NCBI GenBank assembly: GCA_949286415.1
Contig: CASEBV010000019.1
Location: forward strand, 1 to 63,398
Reading direction: 5' to 3'
From: an uncultured Bacteroidales bacterium
GTDB lineage: Bacteria; Bacteroidota; Bacteroidia; Bacteroidales; UBA932
DNA: 63,398 nucleotides
Of the stretch, positions 9,270 to 16,347 are shown in pieces. The notes beneath the pieces were generated by a model, which was not told where the DNA came from, did not search any database, and was given only the letters and a program-made list of their open reading frames with translations. A program made the position numbers and the translations under genes. Positions within the stretch are counted from its first letter, which is position 1; each line of letters opens with the position of its first letter.

Positions 9270-10538
9270 TTACCAGTTCACTTGGTCTCTGGACAGAGGC
9301 ATTGTCATGCACCTCGGACCGCCTCCGCCTCGGGGAAGTTCCGATCCCGCGATAGATACTGCACATTTGCCGCAGATGAGGGATTTGCCTGATATTACAT
9401 CTTCTGCAGTCATTATGCTGAAGCCGTCCTTGTCCAGTTCTTCAAGCGTATGGACATTGCGTGCATATGTGAGTATCTGACCTGGAGCCAGACAGAATGT
9501 ATTGGCCCCGCTGTGCCACTGCTCGCGCTCCTGGTCCCATTCGTCATCGCCTCCGCAGATAACAGGCTTGAGATCTACCCCAAGCTTTTTGAGGGCCTTT
9601 AGGATGTTCGGCTCAGACTTTATTGATGTCACCTTGCCGTCTGCAATTACAATATGTACCGTCTGATATTGTATATTATTGAGCATCAATGGTTCAAATA
9701 TCATACATCTGTCTCTGTCTATCATAGTGAACACCATGTCGAGGTGTATGAATGACTCAGGGGAATGCGGTATCTGCTGGACAATGACATGATAAACGCC
9801 TTCAGGATGAGCCTTCCTGAATCTCTCTACCATGAAGTCTATTCCTTGAGGCGAGGTCCTCGCTCCGTTCCCGACAAGAAGGATATCATCCCTGACAATC
9901 TGGATGTCTCCGCCTTCCATAACTATGGGCGACCCGGCAGCGTTGAAATCATTTGCGTCAGTAATGCCGCATCTGAAGCTTCCGCTGCACCTGTATATGG
10001 CTTCCATTATTATGGATTCACGCATTCTTATTTTGTTGGCCATCCTGCACACGAGTACACTGTTGCCGATGGTGACGGCGGAATCCCTTGTAAAATAGAA
10101 ATTGTACAAGGGGTAGAGTGCATAGTATTCGTTGGCAAGGTATGCGGAAAGGGTATTGATTTCAGCGGGAAGTCCCTCAATAAGAGCTGAGACAAGTGTA
10201 TCGGAGTCCTTCTCCATGAGTTTCTCATAGTATTTGGCCGCATCTTCACTCAGGCAGATTCGTTTGAGAAGGTCTGCTCTGTCACTGCTGCTGTCAAGAA
10301 CCTTCTTCAGCAGAGGTCTCACTTCATATACTTTGGCGACTTTTGACAAGACTCCATGGAGCTGCGAATATTCTTCCTGAGCAATGGAAAGGTTGAGAAT
10401 GTCGCTGTATAATGCTCTCTGGACATTGCGTGGAGTCATATTTTCAACTTCGGCTCCGGGAGAATGAAGCATTACGGCCCCGAGTTTTCCAATTTCTGAA
10501 CGGATTTCAATGTCAAGCGGTTGTGTATATGGTTCCAT
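9270..10538 (-). CDS. arcA: arginine deiminase family protein
   Basis: 422 residues, the normal size for arginine deiminase, which hydrolyses arginine to citrulline and ammonia. Guanidino-group-modifying motifs are present: MEGGDIQIV, an HLDMVFTMID segment with the catalytic His, and the C-terminal GPRCMTMPLSRD with the nucleophile Cys410. The N terminus (GKLGAVMLHSPGAEVENMTP) is also typical. No arcB, arcC or arginine/ornithine antiporter is adjacent, so here it is a stand-alone gene rather than a full fermentative operon. It has its own promoter facing the small gene at 10661. Confidence 0.85.
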   Translation of the reverse strand: MEPYTQPLDIEIRSEIGKLGAVMLHSPGAEVENMTPRNVQRALYSDILNLSIAQEEYSQLHGVLSKVAKVYEVRPLLKKVLDSSSDRADLLKRICLSEDAAKYYEKLMEKDSDTLVSALIEGLPAEINTLSAYLANEYYALYPLYNFYFTRDSAVTIGNSVLVCRMANKIRMRESIIMEAIYRCSGSFRCGITDANDFNAAGSPIVMEGGDIQIVRDDILLVGNGARTSPQGIDFMVERFRKAHPEGVYHVIVQQIPHSPESFIHLDMVFTMIDRDRCMIFEPLMLNNIQYQTVHIVIADGKVTSIKSEPNILKALKKLGVDLKPVICGGDDEWDQEREQWHSGANTFCLAPGQILTYARNVHTLEELDKDGFSIMTAEDVISGKSLICGKCAVSIAGSELPRGGGGPRCMTMPLSRDQVNW

Positions 10539-10560
10539 ATATGTGAACTTTGAATTTCTG

Positions 10561-10590
10561 CAAGTTAAGCATTTTATAAAAAAATTTCAA
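10561..10590 (-). promoter_or_regulatory. promoter of the arginine deiminase gene
   Basis: Minus strand TTG, 20 bases, then TAACTTG, a near match to the Bacteroidota -33/-7 pair, 23 bases before the ATG at 10538. Confidence 0.5.
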
Positions 10591-10598
10591 TAAATTTG
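10591..10598 (+). promoter_or_regulatory. -7 box for the small gene at 10661
   Basis: TAAATTTG lies 62 bases before the start codon of the small plus-strand gene; no clear -33 element is visible. It directly abuts the divergent arginine deiminase promoter. Confidence 0.4.
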
Positions 10599-10660
10599 AG
10601 TTCATGATGTGATTTCCTGAATGACAGGGGATGTTTCATCGGCATCATTTGACATGTAAT

Positions 10661-10990
10661 ATGAAAATCAAATCTGAATATTCCGGCCTTGACGGTGCCG
10701 GAGCATGGGAAAAAGTTGTAGAATATGTCAAGTCCAACGGGGCCTTTTCATCAGTGACAGGTATTCCGTATTATGCTGCATTTGTCGGCAGCTGCATTTT
10801 CCTTAAGGGAGGCCAGCCCGGCACCAAGCGATCGGTGGAAGGGGAGTACCTGACCGGAAAGGATTTCGTGGCGGCTTATGATGCGGCAAAAAATCTGGAG
10901 GACATCAACACAGGGAAGATAAAGCCATATATAAAAAGACAGCAGACACCATTCATGGGTCTGCTCTTTTCTGCCGGTATCATAGAATGA
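10661..10990 (+). CDS. small uncharacterised protein
   Basis: 109-residue cytoplasmic protein starting MKIKSEYSGLDGAGAWEKVV; the earlier in-frame start at 10631 gives only an unlikely His-rich extension. No signal peptide or membrane segment stands out. It has a mixed alpha/beta look, with a Gly/Lys-rich middle (FLKGGQPGTKRSVEGEYLTG). I do not recognise the family. It has its own -7 box, is divergent from the arginine deiminase gene and convergent with gpsA. Codon use fits its neighbours, which supports a real gene. Confidence 0.6.
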   Translation: MKIKSEYSGLDGAGAWEKVVEYVKSNGAFSSVTGIPYYAAFVGSCIFLKGGQPGTKRSVEGEYLTGKDFVAAYDAAKNLEDINTGKIKPYIKRQQTPFMGLLFSAGIIE

Positions 10991-11025
10991 AGGGAGTTTT
11001 CTTATGCAGGATATCCGTTCTTGAG

Positions 11026-12030
11026 CTATAATTTTGCTGTAAGCTCCTTCATGCATCTGCGCGGCTGGGCTTTCTCATAGAGAATGCGGTATACCATGTC
11101 GGCTATAGGCATGTCAATCTTGTGCCTGAAATTGATGTGTCTGATGCAGTCTGCGGCGAAATATCCTTCTGCAATCATCGTCATTTCATTGAGGGCGCTC
11201 TTGACCGTGCATCCTCTTCCGATGAGGAGCCCGAGCCTGCGGTTGCGGCTGTATATGGAGTAGCATGTCACAAGCAGGTCTCCGAGATATGCCGGGGCAA
11301 GCGTGTTGCGCTCGTCAGGATAGCTTTCCCGCAGGAAACGGGTCATCTCGTTGGCGCAGTTGGAAATCAGCACGGCGAGAAAATTGTCCCCGTATCCGAG
11401 CCCGACGGCAAGCCCGACGGCAATCGCATAGATGTTTTTGAGTATTGACGCATATTCGACACCATAGATATCTGCCGAATAACTGAGTCGTACACTGTTG
11501 TTCGCAAGTTTGTTGCCTATGAGACGGGCATTCTCTTCATCCGTGCATACTACGGTAAGGTATGAAAGCTTCCCCTTGGATACCTCTTCGGCATGAGACG
11601 GGCCTCCGATTATGCCTATCTGCCTGAAAGAAAGGCTGTACCTGTCCTTGAGATATTCTGCTACCGTCTGATATTCCCCCGGGATGATGCCTTTGATGGC
11701 CGATACGATGAATTTGTCGCAGAGCGGCTCAGTAAGAGGCTGAAGAAAATCCTTCAGGTATGCCGAAGGCACGGCCATTATTATGATTTCCGCATTGCGC
11801 ACGACTTCATTTATGTCGGAGGAGGGATGAATCCGGCTGAGGTCGAATTCCAGTTCACTCACATATTTCGGGTTGCGGCCGTCCGTGAGGACACCTTCCA
11901 GTACTTCCGGATTGCGGATGTACCACCATACATTTGATTCATTCCTTGAGAGCAGGCCTGCGATGGCAGTGGCCCAGCTTCCATAACCTATTACTGCACA
12001 ATGCGCTTCTTTCCCAATCTTATATTCCAT
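11026..12030 (-). CDS. gpsA: NAD(P)H-dependent glycerol-3-phosphate dehydrogenase
   Basis: Reduces dihydroxyacetone phosphate to sn-glycerol 3-phosphate for phospholipid synthesis. The start at 12030 (MEYKIGKEAHCAVIGYGSW) gives 334 residues with the Rossmann motif VIGYGSWATAIA close to the N terminus; the longer frame runs back across the promoter. Other family segments are SAIKGI, GGPSHAEEV (substrate region), ILKNIYAIAVGLAVGLGYGDN with the catalytic Lys, and a late SRNRRLG. The first glycine-rich motif is GYGSWA rather than the common GAGSWG, a conservative change seen in this phylum. Confidence 0.92.
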   Translation of the reverse strand: MEYKIGKEAHCAVIGYGSWATAIAGLLSRNESNVWWYIRNPEVLEGVLTDGRNPKYVSELEFDLSRIHPSSDINEVVRNAEIIIMAVPSAYLKDFLQPLTEPLCDKFIVSAIKGIIPGEYQTVAEYLKDRYSLSFRQIGIIGGPSHAEEVSKGKLSYLTVVCTDEENARLIGNKLANNSVRLSYSADIYGVEYASILKNIYAIAVGLAVGLGYGDNFLAVLISNCANEMTRFLRESYPDERNTLAPAYLGDLLVTCYSIYSRNRRLGLLIGRGCTVKSALNEMTMIAEGYFAADCIRHINFRHKIDMPIADMVYRILYEKAQPRRCMKELTAKL

Positions 12031-12058
12031 TTCGGTCAGGTTACAATTTACACGGATA

Positions 12059-12066
12059 CAAATATA
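12059..12066 (-). promoter_or_regulatory. -7 box for gpsA
   Basis: TATATTTG on the minus strand, 29 bases before the gpsA ATG, an exact TAnnTTTG match. The -33 element is weak. Confidence 0.55.
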
Positions 12067-12123
12067 GTTAAACTGGCCGAAATTCGGATAGAATTTTGTC
12101 TTTTGTCTTGCTGGGAACAATAC

Positions 12124-13671
12124 TTACCGGAGCCATCCTGAGCCATGCCTGCATCCGGCAAATATCTTTTCTTTCGACGAGTAGAGACTCTCATATTCGG
12201 ATTCATCGAGAATCCTGCATCCGGAATATCTGCCAGACATGTCCATGACCACTCCTGATTCGTTCATGCTGCGGTATTCCTTCCATCCGTTTTCCGCTGT
12301 GGCTTTTCGTGGATTCGGAGCCGGCTCCGAATACCAGCCGGAACCTGCAATGTGCCGGCCCATTGTACAGTTAAGATATGTGACATTGTCCCACTCAGAG
12401 CTGTTCCCGCCTGACCTGGCAAGGTAAACTGTACCTGTGCCGACGCCGCTTTCGGCGGTAAGCCTGCATTTGAGAAAGACTATTCCTTTGTCTGCACTTC
12501 TGCACCTGGCCTGGACGAGATATCCCCCGTTGTCATTCCGGCATGAACGGATTTCGCATGACTCGAACAATGCGGTCTTCGGATAGCCCCAGATAAAGTC
12601 GACATCGCCTCTTATAAGGCAGTTGTCAAAGAAACTCCAGCCTTTAAGCTCTATAGTGTCCTGTTCGCTTGAAAAATTGCAGTTCCTTGCAATCAGTCGG
12701 CCGTCATCGCAATTAAAATAGATGACTTCCGCCTGACTCCCATGTCCGTGTGAGTTTTCAAGAGTAATGTTTTCGAAGCAGAGCATGTCGCAGTTCTCCA
12801 CGAGAATCACGGACCTTCCTCCTGTCTTTCCGACAGGACTTCCGATCTGAGGGACAGATTGCAGAGAGCCTCCGACGCCATTGATTCTGTCGTTGCTGTT
12901 GTCAAACCTGACGACAGTGCCACCGCGACTTTCTCCCTTGATTGTGAGATTATTCTTGTTTCGTATGAAAATGGGCTCGTCATAGATTCCGTCGCAGGCA
13001 GTGATGGTGACGGCAGCGCTTTGGCCTCGGCCGACAGCATAGTTGACCGCCCCTTGAAGAGTCATGAAGTCGCAGTCCCGGCCGCCGACAGTGATTTCGT
13101 CCTTGTTTTCAGGTTTCGGCATCACTGTGAATGTCCATTCTCCGCTTCCGATGCCTCCGAAGCCGTCAGCAATTATTACACCGGGCTCAATGACGACACT
13201 GTATTCTTTCCCGTATTCGAGACTGCCCGTATGAGGCCTGATTCTGACCGAATTTCCTTCGGCTGTCACTGCATTGTAATATACAATGCGATAGTACCCC
13301 GCAGTCCCGACGGCATCCATAGCCGTTGAAAAGAGAGTATTGTCAGTCATCTGTACGCCTGCGGCATTTGCTGCCGCGACATCTGCCATGTCAATCATGT
13401 CAGCCTCATTTCCTCTTGAGTCCAGTATCCTGATGGCACCGGAATCTCCGAGCGTCGGTACGGAAGAGAATGTAAGGGTAAGGTAGGAGTCCTGACAGGC
13501 ATTTTCTCCTCCGGGAAATACTGTCACGGAGCCGAGCTGCAGCTCCGTCGGTCTTAGTGTTTCCGCTTCATTCCGGTTCCCTTTATCCTGAGAGGGCTTC
13601 TCGCATCCGTTCAGTAACATTGCCGCCAGGGCGGCCGCAATCACCTGCGCCGCAGATATGGAAGTTTTCAT
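12124..13671 (-). CDS. pectinesterase-like lipoprotein with N-terminal Ig-like domain
   Basis: 515 residues. A lipobox (AAMLLNGC, Cys about 23) predicts a surface or periplasmic lipoprotein. Residues about 40-190 form a bacterial Ig-like domain (SbsA/Big_5 type: LTLTFSSVPTLGDSG, WTFTVMPKPEN). A right-handed beta-helix follows with pectin methylesterase (CE8) features: ITVGGRDCDFMTLQGAV at the domain start, SEQDTIE containing the catalytic-type Asp, GDVDFIWG matching the family GxxDFIxG signature, and YLARSGGNS in place of the usual LGRPW arginine site. It could demethylate pectin. No other pectin enzymes or a SusC/D pair are adjacent, so it is an isolated gene with its own promoter. Confidence 0.85.
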   Translation of the reverse strand: MKTSISAAQVIAAALAAMLLNGCEKPSQDKGNRNEAETLRPTELQLGSVTVFPGGENACQDSYLTLTFSSVPTLGDSGAIRILDSRGNEADMIDMADVAAANAAGVQMTDNTLFSTAMDAVGTAGYYRIVYYNAVTAEGNSVRIRPHTGSLEYGKEYSVVIEPGVIIADGFGGIGSGEWTFTVMPKPENKDEITVGGRDCDFMTLQGAVNYAVGRGQSAAVTITACDGIYDEPIFIRNKNNLTIKGESRGGTVVRFDNSNDRINGVGGSLQSVPQIGSPVGKTGGRSVILVENCDMLCFENITLENSHGHGSQAEVIYFNCDDGRLIARNCNFSSEQDTIELKGWSFFDNCLIRGDVDFIWGYPKTALFESCEIRSCRNDNGGYLVQARCRSADKGIVFLKCRLTAESGVGTGTVYLARSGGNSSEWDNVTYLNCTMGRHIAGSGWYSEPAPNPRKATAENGWKEYRSMNESGVVMDMSGRYSGCRILDESEYESLYSSKEKIFAGCRHGSGWLR

Positions 13672-13705
13672 ACAGCTATAAATTTCAGTGTCATCAATTG
13701 TGCGG

Positions 13706-13713
13706 CAAATTTA
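13706..13713 (-). promoter_or_regulatory. -7 box for the pectinesterase-like gene
   Basis: TAAATTTG on the minus strand, 35 bases before the ATG at 13671; no clear TTG at -33. Confidence 0.5.
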
Positions 13714-13748
13714 TGCAATATCTTTCCTTCAGATATGGAATTATTGTC

Positions 13749-13787
13749 AAAAATCCCTGCCGAATTATCTTTCCGGCAGGGATTTTT
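13749..13787 (-). terminator. strong intrinsic terminator after the TonB-phosphatase unit
   Basis: A perfect 14-bp inverted repeat (core AATCCCTGCCG, then CGGCAGGGATT) with an 11-base loop, flanked by A5 and T5 so that it can act on either strand. It lies 60 bases beyond the stop of the phosphatase gene and ends the three-gene minus-strand unit. Its stem core is shared with the terminator after carB. Confidence 0.85.
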
Positions 13788-13846
13788 GAATATATCAGAC
13801 ATTCTCCTTGCGCATTGATAGGGAAGGCTGCAGGGATTGTCACGGA

Positions 13847-14803
13847 TTATCTTGTGCGGGTCACCGTGTGGAGGACATTTCCTTCCTTGTCGAGCATGTG
13901 GAGTTTCATCTCGTGCTCATCCGCTGTGATGAGAGACCATCCCGACTTGTTGCTGCAGAATACTGTGCCGTCGATCGGCTGCACATCCTCACGGCTGAGG
14001 GAACCGGATGTGTTTACCACATAGTCGATGTCGCAGCCGTCCTTGCGGATGTGCTGGAATGTGTGGATGTGGCCGCAGAGATACATGTCCACATTGCCGT
14101 ATTTCCTGATTACGGGATCCAGCCTCTGCTGCAGGTCCGTCCGCTCGCTTTCGCTCTTGTCGGTGTATGCATATATCGGGTGATGTCCCACTACGAGTAC
14201 CCAGTCTTCGTCTGCTTCGGAAAGCACTTGGTCAAGCCAAGCGGTCTGTTCTTTCCAGTCAGACCTGGAGGCGTCGGCATATTTGTCAGTTTCCTCCCTG
14301 TACTTGTCAATCATAGGAGTGGTGTCGACCATCACAATCCTGACGGTAACGCCGTCTTCCTCCTTGACGAAAGTGTAGTATTTGGCGGGCATTTCCCAGC
14401 GTGCGCTTACATTGCTGTATTCCACGACAGCATCAGTGTTGCTGCGGTATTCGTGGTTGCCGCATATCGGATACCACTGCATCATCAGGTCCGGATGGGA
14501 GTAGATCAGCTCGTAGTTGGTCATCCACAGAGGGTCCGATATGCTCTGTACGCCTTCAAAATGATGTATGTCCCCGGCAGCGACGACGAATTCGATGTCG
14601 ATGGTCTCGGCCATCTTCCCCATTGTCTCCGCTATCGGCTTCTGGTCATAGTAGCCGTTGCGCCCGAGGTCATTTGCAAGATAGAAATTGAGAGGTCCTT
14701 CAAGAGCCTTCCATTGCCCGGTGCGGTCTGTAGACACTGTCACCTGTCCGCAGGAAACGAGGGCTGCTGCGGCAAGCAGGAGCGGTAGAATTCTTTTCAT
14801 CAT
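13847..14803 (-). CDS. purple-acid-type metallophosphatase lipoprotein
   Basis: Calcineurin-like phosphoesterase of about 318 residues with a lipobox (AAALVSC) near residue 17. The metal-ligand motifs resemble the tartrate-resistant acid phosphatase (ACP5) group: LANDLGRNGYYDQK, VVAAGDIHH, CGNHEY, VVGHHPIY and CGHIHTFQH. The domain fills the whole mature protein. Such enzymes release phosphate from organic esters outside the cytoplasm. It is the last gene of a unit with a TonB receptor and a beta-helix lipoprotein, 60 bases from the second gene, with the terminator just beyond. Start is 14803 or the next methionine at 14800. Confidence 0.85.
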   Translation of the reverse strand: MMKRILPLLLAAAALVSCGQVTVSTDRTGQWKALEGPLNFYLANDLGRNGYYDQKPIAETMGKMAETIDIEFVVAAGDIHHFEGVQSISDPLWMTNYELIYSHPDLMMQWYPICGNHEYRSNTDAVVEYSNVSARWEMPAKYYTFVKEEDGVTVRIVMVDTTPMIDKYREETDKYADASRSDWKEQTAWLDQVLSEADEDWVLVVGHHPIYAYTDKSESERTDLQQRLDPVIRKYGNVDMYLCGHIHTFQHIRKDGCDIDYVVNTSGSLSREDVQPIDGTVFCSNKSGWSLITADEHEMKLHMLDKEGNVLHTVTRTR

Positions 14804-14863
14804 AAGTATCATTTCTGACAAAGTTAATGTTTTATTTTATCGGTTCACAGATGCCTGTCTGAT

Positions 14864-16261
14864 TTATTCGGCAGTTCCGAATGCACCGAACCAAGGCTGT
14901 ACTGCCGGAGATTTGTATTCCTGTCCGTTTACTGTCAGACCGCTTGTGGCGTAGAACGGCATTCTGTCTCCTGAAGGTGTGTAGTAGCCCTCAAGTACAG
15001 GGGAGCCTGCGTTCACATGAAAGTCCCAGCTGTCATTCCATGTATAGTCTGCCGGATCTGCATCGAGGCTGTAGCCCACGAAGTCCGGGTCAAGGGCATC
15101 GGCTTCGGAAGAACTTCCGGCAATCTTGCTGTGGGTGTCGGCACTCGGGTCATACTCTTCATGGTCATAGGCATATCCTTCATACGGGAATTTTACTCCC
15201 GAGTAATAGAGTGTCTCTCCGTCGTCTTCGTATGCTCCTTCAAAGTACAGGTGACTCTGGACATTCCCGGAGGCGTAAAAGTTATAGTCTATCATCGAGT
15301 TCTCGGAGTCGTAGCAGTCTTCGGAACCCGGCTCGTCGTATGCGGGGGTGATTGCTCTGAACTTGCAGTTCACCAGAAGGTTGTTGAATACGCTGACATT
15401 GGCCATTTCCTCCACATAGATGCAGCCTCCCTTTTCTCCGTCGCGCCTCCATCCTGAATTGATGATGGTGTTGTTGTAAGCCTGGATGAGGGCCTGGTGC
15501 CTTACTTCGCTCTGATCCGAGCTGGAAAGCTTGAGTCCGTTGGTGTTCGGGCTGAACATGATGTTCCGGGCAACATCCACCTTGCATCCTGACTTGATGT
15601 TGACAGCCTCTGCCCCGTCATATCCGGTGGCGCTGAAGATGTTGTCCGCGATGATGGCGTTTCCTCCCATCATGTAGATGCCGTCTGACCAGCCGTTGCG
15701 GATGATGCTGTTGGTGATGACATATCTGCCGTTCACATTGTTGGTGGTAATCTGCGGATAAGCGTCGTCGCCTGCTGTATAGTATCCGTTTTCTGCGGCA
15801 GGCGAGCCTTCTATTACCTGTCCGCCTGTGTATTCGATGATGGTGTGGTCGATGATCATTTCTTCACAGGTCGCACCTGCCACGATTCCGCCCCAGAGTC
15901 CGGCGAATGTATTGGCTTCAGTCCTGAGTCCTTCTGCCACGGTCAGGCGTACCGGCTCGCTCTCCGTACCGAGGCAGTAGAGATTCCCGTCAACCGTGAA
16001 TTCTATTGCAACATGGTTGACACCGACTCCGGCACTGTTGAAGATTACGGTCACGCCCGGCTCGATGGTAAGACTTTCGCCTTCCGGCACGAGAAGATGG
16101 CTGTTGACTTCAATTGTACTGCCGGCAGTCCAGGTGCCTGACACCTCCTGTACAGTACCCTCTAATACAATGTTCTGGTGATTTTTCCCATTGTCTTTCT
16201 CGCAGGCGGCCAATACAGGCATGCAGACAGCCGCAAGCATCAGAATTTTCGCAGTTTTCAT
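14864..16261 (-). CDS. right-handed beta-helix lipoprotein paired with a TonB receptor
   Basis: 465 residues from MKTAKILMLAAVC; the lipobox VLAAC makes it a lipoprotein, and ten codons upstream are open but not needed. The body is a parallel beta-helix of irregular turns (VEGSPAAENGYYTAGDDAY, NSIIRNGWSDGIYMMGGNAI, NNTIINSGWRRDGEKGG). After the helix a loop-rich C terminus with Trp and Asn (TWNDSWDFHVNAG) ends in AVQPWFGAFGTAE. It starts 86 bases after the TonB receptor stop and precedes the phosphatase. No SusD gene is present, so this protein may be the surface partner of the receptor. That is inference; no enzyme motif was recognised. Confidence 0.75.
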   Translation of the reverse strand: MKTAKILMLAAVCMPVLAACEKDNGKNHQNIVLEGTVQEVSGTWTAGSTIEVNSHLLVPEGESLTIEPGVTVIFNSAGVGVNHVAIEFTVDGNLYCLGTESEPVRLTVAEGLRTEANTFAGLWGGIVAGATCEEMIIDHTIIEYTGGQVIEGSPAAENGYYTAGDDAYPQITTNNVNGRYVITNSIIRNGWSDGIYMMGGNAIIADNIFSATGYDGAEAVNIKSGCKVDVARNIMFSPNTNGLKLSSSDQSEVRHQALIQAYNNTIINSGWRRDGEKGGCIYVEEMANVSVFNNLLVNCKFRAITPAYDEPGSEDCYDSENSMIDYNFYASGNVQSHLYFEGAYEDDGETLYYSGVKFPYEGYAYDHEEYDPSADTHSKIAGSSSEADALDPDFVGYSLDADPADYTWNDSWDFHVNAGSPVLEGYYTPSGDRMPFYATSGLTVNGQEYKSPAVQPWFGAFGTAE

Positions 16262-16347
16262 AAAATTGGTTTTGTTGATTATCGATTTCAAGTTTATTAA
16301 TGATTTATTTCAAATCTGTTGATGGTTGTTTTTCGGTTTGCCGATGA

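Noticed and set aside
13808..14788. Long plus-strand reading frame of 326 codons opposite the phosphatase gene
   Set aside because: It is the mirror of a gene with clear metallophosphatase motifs; its translation has no recognisable domain and no promoter.
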